From Powellomyces hirtus (taxonomy: Eukaryota > Chytridiomycota > Chytridiomycetes > Spizellomycetales > Powellomycetaceae), in assembly GCA_025526995.1 (NCBI GenBank), contig JAHLKG010000023.1, forward strand, positions 310,001-374,000: DNA of 64,000 nucleotides, written 5' to 3'. Under the pieces are notes generated by a model, which worked only from the letters and a program-made list of their open reading frames with translations, had not been told where the DNA came from and made no database searches. The position numbers and the translations under genes were made by a program. Below are positions 47,029-60,051 of the stretch, piece by piece. Position 1 is the first letter of the stretch; each line of letters starts with the position of its first letter.

Positions 47029-48228
47029 TCAGTTGATGAGATCACCGTACTGATTCCGCCTGACGCGTCCCGTCGCAAACGACTCTTCCATTTCCTCTCT
47101 CGTTCTCGGGATGGGCGCGTTGCCAGCGGGGGTTGCCGCGACCGTGTCGCCATAAGGTCCCATGAGGCCTCGGCCGCCGACGGCATGGACGGCGGGGGTG
47201 TCGAGGTCGCCGTACCTGTTTCGCGAGATTTGGCCGGCGCGTTCTGTTTCGAGCTGTTCGGCCCGGGTGCGGGGGATGAGCACGCTTGGTGGTTGTGTTG
47301 AAGATTGGGAAGCTGAGGAGGAGGAGAGGGATGGGGAGGATGTGGGTGGGAATGTGGTGTCCGGGTCGTAGTTGGAGTCGTCCACGTCGTAGGCTGGTTG
47401 TGATGGTGCCTGTGGTGCGCGGCCTGATCGGATGCGGCCCCAGACGGTGTTGGAGGCGGGGTTGTTGCTGCGTATGGATTCCCATGATGAAGTCGACGAC
47501 GACGACGGCGATGAAGAAGTAGCGGCCGACTCTTGCTCATCCGGCGCGTTATCATTGCCGGGCACCCCATAATACCCTTCTCCACCACCATTCGCACCAC
47601 CTCCTCTTCCATTAACCGGTGACATGGTCGGGTTCAACACCGCGCCCTCCATTCCATAATCATGGCGTCCCTCGATTGATTCCCCGCGAGCCGCCGTCTG
47701 GGAGCGCGGGATGTGGGCTTTTTCCTGGAGCATTTCGCGCAGTTTGGAGTCGGCGGGGAGCGAGGTGGCGAGGAGTTGGCGCGCGCGGGCTTCCCCGAGT
47801 TTGCGCCCGAGGAGTTCACCAGAGAGACCCGTTGCGCCGAGGAGAGCCATGCCCGGGAGGGATTTCCATGAGATACCACGGTGTTTGACTAGAAGAAAAA
47901 AAAAGAGGGAAAGGAGTGAGTGATGGGAAGGGAGGAGGGGAGCGGGGAGGGGGTTGGGACGTTACCGAGCAGTAGACCGCCTGTGACGCCGAAGGCGATT
48001 CCTGTCAAGTCTGCAAAGCACAAGGTGAGCAAAACACCAGCGAATCGATCAGCCCATGAGAGTCAGTCTGCTTCACATGATGGTTGACATACAGGAAGCA
48101 ACAAAGGACTTGTTTGCCGAGTCGATGACTCTCTTTTCCTCGGTTGTTGGAGTGTAGTAGTTGTCGGTGACGGCGCCCTTTGTCATTGGGCCGCGGGTGG
48201 AGGGTCGCGGTGCGGAAGAGTCCTGCAT
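47029..48228 (-). CDS. OCIA-domain-like membrane protein with low-complexity tail
   Basis: Three exons (48093-48228, 47966-48010, 47029-47888) splice in frame to 346 residues. The conserved-looking part is the first 110 residues: TEEKRVIDSANKSFVAS, a Gly-rich hydrophobic helix (YLTGIAFGVTGGLLLG), a basic loop (VKHRGISWKSLPG) and a second one (MALLGATGLSGELLGRKLGE). Two short membrane helices separated by a basic loop, after an 'EE+RV' start and an SF pair, resemble the OCIA domain of endosomal/mitochondrial OCIAD proteins; the similarity is weak. The rest is Ser/Gly/Pro-rich. A short motif is duplicated: PRTRAEQLETERAG...RNRYGDL and PRTREEMEESFATG...RNQYGDL, the second ending the protein. Those repeats may be a binding motif. 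Confidence 0.6.
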
Positions 48229-48588
48229 TTTTTTCCGGTCGACTGTTTGAGGGTTTACTGACTGGACCGGTGATTGGTTGACGGTCGAGATGATTGTCTG
48301 TGTGGATCCCTTTCGCTCGATCGCTTCTTATGGAGTGTGCTCAACGTTTGGTGATGCGGGATTGTTGGGAGATCTACGCACTTTTTGTTGAAGGGAACTT
48401 GCAACCCAACGTCATGAGTCACGTGTTAAATGCGGATACTAGATGTAGAATCCGACGACACGCGGGAAAGATTGAAAGGCGGCGCATGTGATGAATTCTT
48501 TGAATCAGAAAGCGGGTGTTCAAAAAGAAAGCACACTCCTCCCCAACATCCACCCATTTCGCCAATAGGCATTCGGCAGAGGACAAAT
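48229..48588. promoter_or_regulatory. Divergent promoter between the OCIA-like and ketopantoate reductase genes
   Basis: 360 bases between start codons facing away from each other. No specific element recognised. Confidence 0.45.
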
Positions 48589-49781
48589 ATGAGTGCAGCA
48601 CCACGACCACCAGCTTCAGATGCTTCATCTCCCACCTCGCAGGGTCCTCCTACAGTGCTCGTTATCGGCGCTGGTCTGATCGGCTCCTACCTCGCCGCCC
48701 ACCTCTCGCACCGTCCAGACCTCTGCACGACCCACATTGTCGCTCGCCCACGAGTCGTCGAAGCAATAAAGAAAGTCGGCTCTCTTTCCGCTACCAGCCA
48801 AGCAGCGCCTACCACGCCCGTCAGCATACCCGTCGCCTCGCTGTCCCTGCACGACTCGCTCGAAGCCTACCGCAGCAGCCCCGCCGGTGCGAACCCGCCC
48901 ACATACATCATCGTCACGGTCAAACGCGGCGCCGCCGGCTCTGTCTATGACGATTTGAAGGAAGTTGGAACGGCCTGGAGCGCTACTGCGGCAGTTGTTC
49001 CGTTCATGAATGGTGTGGGAGCCGCCGAGCAGGCGCGCGACGCGTTGCCGCAGTGGACCATTATGGAGGGGATGTGGCCGTTTAATGTCATCGAGAGTTC
49101 GGAGCAGCATTACTCGCAGGCGTCGGGTGGAGATGTCTACGTGGATGAGACCGAGAAAGGCATCGCGTTGGCAAAGTTGTTGACCCAAGCGGGGATCGCA
49201 ACCAAGACTTCACCCAACATGGAGGGGATTTTATATGGTGGGCATCATGTTTGAGATTGGAGACTGCCGCTGCTTGGCATGTGCTGAAAACCCTCTTCTC
49301 CCCTCTAGGAAAACTGCTGATAAACCTGCACAATGCCATCTCCGCCCTCACCGGTCTCCCCATCCAACAAGAGCTCGCCACGCGCGCCGCCCGCAAGATC
49401 TGGGCCGGCTGCATCACCGAAGCCCTCGACATCTACCGCGCGAACGGCATCAACCCCGTCTCCTTCCTCCCTTATGGCATCCCCTACAGCGTCCTCCCCA
49501 CCATCCTCGCCCTCCCCAATTTCCTCTTCTTCCCCATCGCTACCAAAATGCTCTCTATCGACCCGCGAGCCACTAGCAGCATGTATGAGGATCTCCGACA
49601 CAAACGAACGACGGAGATTGACTACATACAGGGACAGGTTGTGCGTTTGGGGAAAGAAAACGGATTGCATGCGCCTATCTGTGAACGCATTGTGGCACTG
49701 GTGAAGGAGGAGGAACGGAAAGCGGAAGGTGTCGGACACCTGACGGCTGACAATATCCTTGATGCCCTCGAACTTATTTAA
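48589..49781 (+). CDS. PAN5: 2-dehydropantoate 2-reductase (ketopantoate reductase)
   Basis: Two exons (48589-49237 and 49309-49781) splice to 373 residues. The NADPH-binding Rossmann motif VLVIGAGLIGSYLAAHL is at about residue 24. IIVTVKRGA corresponds to the 'lavK' substrate/cofactor strand, and NGVG to the conserved turn that follows. The C-terminal helical domain has KLLINLHNAISALTG (the family's 'K..N...N...al' catalytic-lysine helix) and the family signature SSMYEDLRHKRTTEIDYIQG. The enzyme reduces ketopantoate to pantoate in vitamin B5/CoA synthesis. The chosen ATG (48589) starts a Pro/Ser-rich leader of about 20 residues; an upstream in-frame ATG exists but looks non-coding. Some members of this fold act on other 2-keto substrates. 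Confidence 0.9.
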
Positions 49782-51337
49782 AGACATTCTTTTTTTAGTG
49801 TTGCTCATCCTATACTTTACTTACCTTCCATAATGTTTTTTGATGATGTACCTCTTATAATATATTCCGTTTTATTGATTAGCCCTCATCTCCCACCCTC
49901 GTTCCTTGCTCATTTGCTTCTATACGAATTTTCCTATCTAGATGCTGGTTCTTTTTCTGATTACAACGCTGCGCTCTTTGCGAATCCCGCAATTCATGGA
50001 TTTCCACACTAAATCTACACTTCACCGTATAACCCAGTGGCTTAGCTCATCGGAGCCAAACCCAGCTCCGCATCGGTTGAACCTCGGAGGCACGGCGCCT
50101 GGCGATTGGCCCACCATCTGAAGTCTTGATGGCTTTGTACCTGGTATTCATCATCTATTGATCTGTACAACAAAACATGTGCAAATTAAAAAGTGTTGTC
50201 TTAGTTTCTGCCGTCTGTGGAATGGTCTCGCGAGCTAAGTTGCCATCGAGGTCCCTTTACTCGGTGCGCATGCGCATCGGACAGACACAGCAACCGAAGC
50301 CGTCGGTTTCCCGTCAGTATAGTCTCATCCGGCTCCGGTATCAGGAGTCAATCTCCGGGTGTGGGGGCACAAGAAAGAGATGCAACAGCAGTTTCTGCGC
50401 AGGTTTCGTAGAAGCGGGTCTAGTTACTGCCCTTTCTGAGGTAATCACCACTTGCCGCTCCATGGAATTCGTACAGAGCCCGCCAAAGAGCAAGCCCTGT
50501 TACTGCCATTCAATAACACTATGGAATCCACTAAAATGCACCCCTCCCCCCCCCCCCCCCCGCGTGGGGGGCTGGGGTCCGTTCCTAACCCGTTGAGTTC
50601 CTGTAAACAAGCGTGGTATAATGCCCCATTTTCCGCCGGGACCATGTTGTTCGAAACTATTCTTTCGAAAGAACACAGTATGGAAGATTCAACAATTGTC
50701 CGTCCCAGTCTCTGACCGGGTTATTGCACGGTTCGATTTTGCTTTTCTTTTGAAAAATGGCTACCAGAACATTCCCACAAGTTCCCACGGAAGAGCAATT
50801 CCGGGTGGACCCGGACTCCACGCCACGATCAATGACCAGAGGTCGCTCTTACACAACACTCTTGGCCGTGACCGGATGATCAAAAAAGAACGATACATTA
50901 AACAACTCTAGATTCACATTCTGTGGGGACGATTCGCAAAAGCTCACGCAATAAGCAAAACGCAAGAGGCCGCCACTGCTGTCGCCGAAATAAACCTGCT
51001 TTGGACAGAAAATGTGGATCCGTTCCGTAGCACATCCGACTACCCATTCCCGGGTCATGGAGCTCTTCAAGTAATGGTAGTTCAATATTTCGCAGATGAG
51101 GAGCAGGTATCTAAATGAGTATGCAATCGCAGCATATGCAAGATGGCTCTGTGCTTGGTGCCCATCAATCTGCGTTTGAGCATTGCAGCACAGGCGTTTC
51201 GGGGGTATGCAAAGTTGTTCAAACCGCATTCATGTACGCTATTTGGCTTGCATAACTTTCCGACTACCGTTTCTGTGCTATTATGACCACATCATCCTAC
51301 TCCGATTGAGAGAATGGAGAATATAGCCAAGGCCACG
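49782..51337. other. Long convergent intergenic region
   Basis: Between the ketopantoate reductase and Prp28 gene ends. Open frames here have no recognisable domain. It holds a 16-nt poly-C tract (separate entry); nothing else supported. Confidence 0.45.
50546..50561. repeat. Poly-C tract (16 nt)
   Basis: Uninterrupted C run, followed by a short G run (CGCGTGGGGGGCTGGGG), so a local C/G fold is possible. Confidence 0.95.
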
Positions 51338-54253
51338 CTATTGATTGAAGATAGTCTCTTCCTGCTTGCGTTTCGCTTTGAATTGGCCCGCTTTCGCCTG
51401 TGCAGCCTAACAAAATATCAAAAAACAATCAGTACCACACCATCGCACCGTCCCGCCGCTCTTTCTCCATCTTCATACCTCATGCCTCGCCAACCACGGC
51501 GGCACCGTCGAAATCGCGCTCTTCTGTATGGTCTGTTTGAGATCATAATAGACATCCGCATCGCTTTCACTGAGGAACGTGATGGCCACTCCCGTTTTGC
51601 CCGCGCGACCGGTTCGACCAATGCGGTGGGTATAGTCCTCGATATTTTTAGCCATGTCGTAGTTGACGACGAGAGAGACGTTTTTGACGTCGATACCACG
51701 ACCAGCGACGTCGGTGGCGACCAGGATGTCTTTGGTGCCGTTCTTAAGTGCCGCGAGGGAGGCTTCGCGCTGTTCCTGGGATTTTCCGCCGTGGAGGACC
51801 GTGGATTTGTACTGTGAAGGGAGAACGAAGGGTCGATTAGTACAGGATTGAGATATGGCATTTGAGTTCACACGTTGTGGCAGTACGTACCCCAAGTTTC
51901 TCCAACGCCTTGGCAAGCACATCGGCGCCCTTCTTCTGGTTGACAAAGATGATGATTGGCGGTTCGTATTTCGACCCTAGCAACTCGAGCAGTCTCTGTT
52001 TCTTCTTGTTCTCATCATTGATGTTCTCGACGCGTTGTTCGATCGTATCCACGACCTGACCCGCCGTACCAATGGTGACGACCGCGGGTCGCCTCAGGTA
52101 CCGTTTCGCCAACCGTTCGACAGCCGAGGGCATGGTCGCCGAAAACATGACGGTTTGGCGGAACCGCACCATATCTTTACCCAGCTGTTTCTTGAGCTCT
52201 TCCGGGTTCTCAATGTCGTCCGTGTCCGGTTTGATGTTGGACACGGGTAAGGCGTCAAGGATGTAGTTGACGTCTGCTTCGAACCCCATATCAATCATGC
52301 GGTCAGCTTCGTCCATAACAACGTAGGTGCACTGGCCCAAGACCAAGATCCGGCGGTCGAGGAAATCCTTCAGACGACCAGGGGTGGCGATGATGATGTG
52401 GGCACCGTTTCGGAGATTGAACGACTGTTCGGATTGCGCGTGTCCACCTACAATGGATACGCAGATAAATCCCATTCCTTTGGCAAACTTGACCGTCTCC
52501 TGCTCAATCTGCTGCGCCAATTCACGCGTGGGGGCCAGAATGAGGGCGTACGGTCCCTGACTTTCGTTTTCGGCCGTGAGGGGTGGCAGCTCGCTGATGA
52601 ATACCAGCATGGGAATCACAAACGAGGCGGTCTTTCCGGAACCGGTTTCGGCCACACCAATGATATCGCGATTTTGCAGCCCGATGGGAATGGCTTGACG
52701 CTGAATCGGGGTGGGTTCCTTGTATCCGATATCAGATATGACTTCCAACAGTCTCGGTGGTATTGTTGATTCTTGCCAGGTCCGCAAGGGGTCGGGGATA
52801 TTTCCACCCTTTGTAGAGATGTTGAAATCTTCTTTAAAGATACGCCAGTCTCGTTCCTTCATCTCCGTCAATGGCTTGTCAGACCAATGTCGGTCGTCCC
52901 AAGCAGTCTTTCTATCCTTGGCTTTGTCGAGTTCAGCCAGTTCGACTGCTCGGTCGACCTCTTCGGTCGTTCGGCGGTCAGTCAGCATCTTGTCGTAGAA
53001 TGCCGCCCGCCGCGTCTTCTGCTCTTTCAGATCGATTCCAGCAATATGGCCCCGGCCGAAAAATTGAGACTCGTGTCGGTTCGAATATAAGGGGTTAATG
53101 TCCTGAGACGTGTCTTCTCCGGTATCCCAATCAAAGACAAACTTTTTGTCGTTCATTCTCCGGATTTTCCGCCGTCTCCTCTCTGTCCCCATGTATCGAT
53201 CCCGAATCGCTTGAAGCTCTTTGTCACCCAATACCTCTCCGCTTTTCGGGTCCTTAGTCTCTTCTTCAGGTGGTGCCCTTCGATCGTCTCTTCGTCCGTC
53301 CCGCTCTTCTCCGCGGTCCCTATTTCGTCCACCTCGCCAACTTCCACCAGCTCCCTGACCGCCCCCATGTCGTCTCTGATCCATGCCTCGGTAGTCACGG
53401 TCATAACCACCGCCTCGCCCGTCTCGTCCATCCCGTCCATCTCGCCTGTCCCATTGAGCGTCTCGGCCTCGATTCATTGCGCTACCGGGTGCTACCAAAA
53501 AGATTATGAGTTAGTATCCCCATCTCAGTACCCTTAGATTGTCAGCGTTCTACTGACCCATGGGTGTATCTTTTGACTCCGAGAAGAACGCTACCCGCGC
53601 CTGACGTTCGGCTTCTTGTTTGTTACGCTGCTCTTCAACCTCCCTCTGTCGCTTTTCTAATGCAATCTTTGCCCGTTCCTCCTTGGACAAAAACACCGGC
53701 TTGTCGTTTGCCGCTTTCTCCGCGGTCTTCTTCTGCAACAGTTCTTCGAGGGATATCGGCACCTTCTTTGGCGGCGGCGGTTGCTCGACAGCAGGGATTT
53801 CTTCTGACGGAGGCGGGGGTGGAGGCGGCGCATCGCTGAAATATGCATCACGGCCGTCTGTATGGGCACGGGTGGCCCTACCATCGTCGCGGTCACCATA
53901 ACCCCCGTCATCATTCCGACGGTTGTATGTCACGTCCTCCATCCTATCGCTGTGGCGAGGGGGAGGCGGCCCACGCGGAGGATACCCGCGTTCGTCCCGC
54001 CGGCCACCGAACCCTCGTTCATCTCCTCGACGATCGTGATGCGGATAGTCGTCACGTCTCCGGGCGTAGGCACCGTTGGCATCTCTTCGTTCACCGCCTC
54101 GCCCGTCGTGATCGTGAGGAGGGTGGCCTCCATGACGAGGCCCGTCACGTTCGTCTCTGAAAGACAAGCAGTGGTTAGAGACTGAGTCACTCATCCGCGA
54201 GCACCCAGATTACTGCTGCTCCCTCCGTTTTCGACATACCTTCTCCGGTCCAT
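51338..54253 (-). CDS. PRP28: Spliceosomal DEAD-box helicase Prp28/DDX23
   Basis: The first coding exon is only 14 nt (ATG at 54253, MDRR), spliced to an Arg/Asp/Gly-rich N-terminus resembling the RS-like leader of DDX23. The middle carries Prp28 features: [36 protein letters not shown] and AGIDLKEQK, then [20 protein letters not shown] leading into the core. Motifs present: Q motif [21 protein letters not shown], Ia [10 protein letters not shown], Ib [16 protein letters not shown] ([14 protein letters not shown]), III SAT (MFSATMP), [19 protein letters not shown] and [12 protein letters not shown]. The last exon, after an intron at about 51478-51405, ends [11 protein letters not shown] at TAG 51338-51340, matching the family's 'RREETIFA' end. 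Prp28 swaps U1 for U6 at the 5' splice site. Confidence 0.95.
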
Positions 54254-56258
54254 TGTATAATCTTTCAGTTAAAGATTTCACAACTGCGAATAACTGCGAG
54301 AAAGCAGTCGTTGCAGCATCCCAAATCCAGGTGCGCATACATTCCAGCCAAGCCAGCCAATGTCAACTGCAACCAAGTTTAACCAACCAGCGCGTACTGC
54401 ACTACAGTAGTAGCAGGTGAGAAATCTGTTTGCGATACTCCTGAAGGGGGTCACAAAATACCACAACGATAGTCAGATTGGCATCAAATCTTGAATCCGT
54501 TTTGGCGAAGATCTGGAAAACTAAAGAATTTGGTTGTATGCGCTACATTTGTCAACCAGCTAGACAGTAACTGCTATGATGATATGGCAAAGTAGGTAGT
54601 ACAAGCCTCATTTACAAGACGGGCTTCTAACTATCAGATATTCTCATGACAAAACCTTGTTCAAGTGTATTGCACATTACGCATGTCTGAGCTCATCGCC
54701 CTGGGGGCAGGCATAGCTCCAACGAGCTTTATTTAGTAAGGTTAGCCAAGGTTCCAGCGACCGAGTACGTCACAGTGCCAGTGGAAGGCGCTAGATGCCA
54801 GGTCTGTCATAATCCACCGTCAGTCAGCGCTCGAAAACATTTTTACGGATTGCAAATCGAAGGTTACCCGCGTATACATATGGTATCATCCATATGATCT
54901 GATGATTGGTGGTGAGTACTGCCGGCCCTAGACATTCGCTCATTGCGCATCATTTCCCAGTTTGAAGAGACGAAAATGCCCTCATGGCTGATACTGCTGG
55001 CAGAAACGTACGTGGGCAGGAAGGAGAGGGATTTTCGAGAGAATACACCCTTACCTTTTCGATATTGTAGTTGGAACAAGTTGATCGAGTCAGATCGCAG
55101 GCCACTCTTATTCGATTCGGTGGCCAGGCAGCCGAATGAATATGTTATGCAATATGCACACCAAGTCCATTCCATTCATTCGTCGTGACCCGAAAAGCCC
55201 AGAGTCAAGATATGATTTCCACATCCCACATCTGTTCTATCTTTCTTGGCGTTGACAGGTCATGTTACTCCCCTAAACGGTTCGCTGGAATGAGGCGCCA
55301 ATCACACTTGGGATATGAATGGACGCAGAAGATGATTACTTGACATCATCCGGTATCGGTACCATGCTATGTCATTTCAACTGGGGTCTCTGAATCTAAA
55401 ACGCTAATTGGCAGGCTAACTACAGTTTGTCACCCGGTAATCTTTCAAAGAACGATGTTCTCTACACAACCCAGAGTGTCTCCGAGTCCACGGCCCGCTT
55501 GGCTTGCGCCAACTCGAAAGATTGGAGTGACATCACCCAGCGGTATTTATAGCTTCAACAAGAATCGTGATGCCGGGGAGTGATGCCATCCTGGAACTCA
55601 GCAGGCAATATTACCATGTCGCCGGACATGCACCAAGTAGGCGGAGTTGGGTAGGTTATGGGAGCGTTCCCCACGAGACACCCACAGCGTAGACATCAGA
55701 TTAGAGACATCGGTTGGTTTTATTCCGCAGGTATTCAATCAAGACGAGGGTGAGGGTGAGCGAGGAAGAGGGACGACACAAACCATGTTGCAAACCATGT
55801 CTCTCTCTCCCTTCTGTCACCTTCCCTCGTTTTTATTCTTACTTGCTACTCAGGCTACCCTCCTCTTCCTTCGAGTTTCACACGCTACATCCAAACAAAC
55901 AAATTTCTACTTTCTCGTTGGGGAGATCTTTAAACTTTTGGCCAGCCAGGCCCCTCTCTTCTGTCCATAAAATCTTCCCGCGCGTTCCACAACCCCCGGG
56001 GTACAATACTTTCGTGTTTTTGTACAGCGTAGCTTCTTTTCGTTACTCTCCGACCCCTCCGTTGCAAATCTCCCGCCCACCCCCACGGAGTCAGGAGTTA
56101 CCCTGGGACTTGCCTACGAACATTGCCTTTCCTCGCTCTGTTTATCGACTTACCCACCCCCCGCACTCGAGTTATCACACCTCAACTACTACCTTTGTCA
56201 ATCAACGGCGGGTCTCCAGACTATTGAGGCACCATCACCTGGGATCCACCACTCCACA
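54254..56258. other. About 2 kb upstream region between Prp28 and the histidine kinase
   Basis: Divergent arrangement, so both promoters should be here. Pyrimidine-rich stretches sit near 55795-55930, likely the histidine kinase 5' UTR. No gene, RNA or repeat is supported. Confidence 0.45.
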
Positions 56259-59200
56259 ATGGCGAGTGGACCAACCACCCATCCGGCGACGGCACCAGTA
56301 CCACAAGTCACCGTCACCATCGAAGACCACCACCACCCGTCTCCACTGTCTCCCGCCAGCCCGAATATCTCGCTCTGGTCGCGTTTCTCGTCGTTGAACC
56401 GGTCGCTGGCCCCCGACCATGCGAAGAATGTTCCAGGTCCGATTCCGACCCTATCTCCCTCGGCCGAATACACACATTCGACAGGCGGCAGCAATACCAG
56501 AGCTGGCAGTCTCAGCTGCCCAATACGATCGGCTTATCGCAGAAGTGCCGCTTTCCTCCGACGCTTCCTGTTACATGACTGGAGTGCTGCGTTCAGTCCG
56601 GAAGACAACCGCGCTTATCTGGCAATGCAGAGACAGGGGCTGGCCCCCATCATGAAAGTATGTATCTTGAACAACCGTGACGTTTTATTCAATCGGGGAC
56701 ACTGAACTCTTTCTGTTTTGTTCCCACGTTTGTGCTTGATTTTTATTTTTAGGCGCTTTCGCTCATGTCAATAGCCCATTTTGGGTTCATATTGCTCAGC
56801 TCCCATCTCAACATCTCGTGAGTACACGAATGTGCACCTCTTTCTGCACTCTGCAGGAACTAACGCTGGTTCCACAGTACCAAGAGCCACCAAGCACGGT
56901 TGTTCAATATCCTCGTCCTATACGCACTGATATTACCAGTCACTTTTGCGCTACCAATTGTGGCATTCAAGAAAAAGCCTCTCCACCCCTGGCTGGAGAC
57001 AGCAATCGTATGCCTGAATGGGTAAGATATGCACTTCAACTGTGGGAGATCAACTTCGCCATATGACTAACTAGTTTCTGGTTCGGCAGGTTTGTCTTTG
57101 CGTTTTCCGTCATGGCACGCAGCGTGATGTGCAAAGTTTCCACTCCAAAGGAGGCTACCACCTGCGAAGGAACGCAGACTTTCAGTGCTGCCCAATCGTT
57201 GTACGCAACCCTAGGTAAGACGTGCTGTCGTCTCTCTCTTCTAACGAAATAGTCATATCTAATCAACGTACGCAACCCACTTCCCACTCTTAGGGCCCCT
57301 ATTCATGATCGTTGTATTTCGGTTGGACCGCGGCGTTTTCCTCGGGGCTGCGTTCGTCATGCTCAGCATGATAGCCTGGATTCTGAGTTCCAACATCAAT
57401 GCGGGCTGGCAGACCACAGCTTACCTGGGCGGATTCTACATTTGGACGGCGCTCATGTCGTATTGGATTGAGGTGCTTGATCGAGGTAGGCGCAATTGCA
57501 TTTTCCCATACTGCAACACGAAGATCGCAAGCTGATCTCGGACCATCTCATCAGAAAAGTACATCCTGCAGCAAGAGCTCTCAGCCCAGATCCAATGCAC
57601 GGAACGTGCCCAAGGCGGAGAAATGCGCGAAGCCGCCAGCAAGCGTCGCTTCGTAAGTTACATATTCCATGAGATAAGAGTACCGTTCAACACCGCCGTC
57701 CTTGGACTGCACAATATGGAAGACGAGGGACTCTTTTCCGGGATGGACAAGTCTCAAAAAGCGGTTCTAGATGCGGTCAAGTCTTCGTTTGGCATGATGG
57801 AATCGGTCCTCAACGATGTCCTGGACTTTGAGAAGATGGAGCAGGGCAAATTTGAGCTTCATTGCCGACCGTTTGATGTTAATGCAACGGCGCAGGGCGT
57901 CGCGTATGCGTTTCATACTGTTGCCCATGATAAGGGGATTCGGTTGACGACGACTTTGGATGAGACGTTGGCGGAGGCGGACGGGGGGTGGGTGATTGGT
58001 GATGGTAAGCTTTCTTGACCTTCCTCATCTGCTTGCATTTGATGGCACATTCTAATGACGTATATCCTCCTCGTGTGCCAATCAGACGTCCGCTACCGCC
58101 AAGTGCTCAACAACTTTGTCTCCAACTCGCTCAAATTCACTCCACCGGGCGGGCACGTCACCATCTCTATCAGCATTGTCAAGGGCGACACCCTCATCCG
58201 CAGCAACGGTCACAACACCAAATCTAACCGCACCCTCCACGACCGCTCCCCCACCGTCACCATTCGCACCTCGGTCACTGATACAGGCTGCGGTATCGCC
58301 CCTGACGACGTGAAAAAGATGTTCCAACCCTACCAGCAAATCAACTCGTGGGCAACTCAGAACGGCAAAGGCACCGGACTCGGACTTGCGATCTGTAAAC
58401 ATATTATTGAAATGGCCGGTGGGAGCTGCGGTGTCGAGTCCTTCCCGAGTTGTGGAAGCACGTTTTGGTTTGAGATTGAGTGGCCTGTGGCTGACCAGCC
58501 CATCAATATCAATATCCACGATACACTCATCGTCAGACGCTCGTCTTCCTCACGACTTGCGAGTCCCCCTCTGTGCACTGGGCACGAAGAAGCGGACGAC
58601 GCAGTCCTGACCCTCCTTCCCGCCACATCCGCCGACAGCACCAACAATGTCCCCGCCGAACCCGGCTCCCCCACCCGCACCGTGCCCTACACCTCCCCTT
58701 CAGCAATAACCATAACCACCCCACCCCTTGACACCGCACTGTCATCCTTCCTCCCATCGATCGCAGTCCCCGTCACACGCACCCGCCCACTACATATCTT
58801 GGTTGTAGACGACGACCGCATCACCCGGATGCTCATGATCCGCCTGTTGTCGCGACTTGGCCATACGTTGCAAATTGCGGAAGATGGACGACAGGCTGTG
58901 GATCTCATCGCGTTGCATAACCCGGGTTCGAATACACCCGCCGCACGCTGGAAAGTCAACCTGCTACCATCAAATACCACTGCACCCCCGACCCCGCCCC
59001 ATGAGACCCACCCCCCACCATTCCCCCCGTCACCACCATCACTCAACACCGACACACCAGCCCTAAGGCCAACCCCTCACCCCACCTTCAATGCCTCACC
59101 ACGGGCCACCACAACGCACCTCGTCCCACCCCGCATCCCTTTTGACGTGGTCCTCATGGACAACCAGATGCCGCGCCTCACGGGTGTCGACGCGGTCGCC

Positions 59201-59359
59201 CAGCTCCGCCGACTCGGTATATCAGTCCCGGTTGTCGGCATCACGGGTAATGCACTCAAGGAAGACCAGGACCAGTTTTTGGCCAGTGGTGCGGATATGG
59301 TGATCACGAAACCGTTGAAGAAGGAGATGCTGGTGAGGGCATTGGATTTGATTCCGTGA
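56259..59359 (+). CDS. Hybrid membrane histidine kinase with receiver domain
   Basis: Seven or so exons. An N-terminal cytosolic, Pro/Ser/His-rich region precedes five or more membrane helices (for example AHFGFILLSSHL, NILVLYALILPVTFALPIV, FVMLSMIAWIL). The HisKA domain has the phospho-acceptor in FVSYIFHEIRVPFN, a variant of the usual H-E-L-R-T-P box. The ATP-binding HATPase has the N box (QVLNNFVSNSLKFTP), G1 (DTGCGIA) and G2 (GKGTGLGLAICK). The C-terminal receiver has ILVVDDDRITRML, phospho-acceptor Asp in FDVVLMDNQMPRLTG, the GITGNA loop and the invariant Lys in ITKPLKKEM. Uniquely, about 70 Pro/Thr/His-rich residues interrupt the receiver between its second helix and the strand carrying the acceptor Asp. 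It should feed a phosphorelay to an HPt and a response regulator; the signal is unknown. Confidence 0.9.
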
Positions 59360-60051
59360 AAAAAATGGAATCAAAAACCATACACCCAGATACGCGCCCG
59401 AGAAGGATGATTGACATGTACAAATCAGTCCCAGCACTGATCTGACTTTTTGGCGCTCTCCGTGGAATCAACCACATGTGTTGTTTTATTCTTCCCTGAG
59501 CATTCGCAAAACATATTCTTATTGACCGCGACGTGCCCCATTCGCGACGCGGTTCATGACATTCAGGTTGCAAAAGCAGATACTGCATGGTACTGATGAA
59601 CTCTACAAGCAAGGCTTTGGAAAACACAAAGGAAGCAGTAGCCCCGTCTATTTCAGTTCCTGAATATTATATGTATGTATATATGGTATTCTCATCACGC
59701 GGTCTTGCCAAAAACGTTTGAAAACTACGCGGTGTATGCGGTTAAGGGCGAGTTTCCGAGTGCCCCAGCTGCAGGTGGGGTGCTACGATGGACGTATGTG
59801 TGTGGTTCGCGCATCTGTGGTTTGGGTCAGAACGGTAGAAATGGCGTGCGTCCAGATTGAGGTCGCATGTGGTTGCAGAACACCTTTTCGTCCTACACGG
59901 GAAAAGCGGGATCCAGCCCATTTCGTGTATTTACTCGAGGGATGATGGGTTGAGATGGTTTGGACCCGTGCCGTAGTGCGGGCGGAATGCTCGTGGTGTG
60001 GGTGTTGAGTTGTGTGATTGAGTTTGTGACTCGGTGCGGCCCCACCTCTCA
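59360..60051. other. Convergent intergenic region
   Basis: Between gene ends. No gene or repeat recognised; probably 3' UTRs of both neighbours. Confidence 0.45.

Noticed and set aside
50028..50098. tRNA-like stretch (TTAGCTCATCGG and GGTTGAACC)
   Set aside because: The D-like and T-like boxes are present in part, but no acceptor stem, anticodon stem or proper T stem can be formed.
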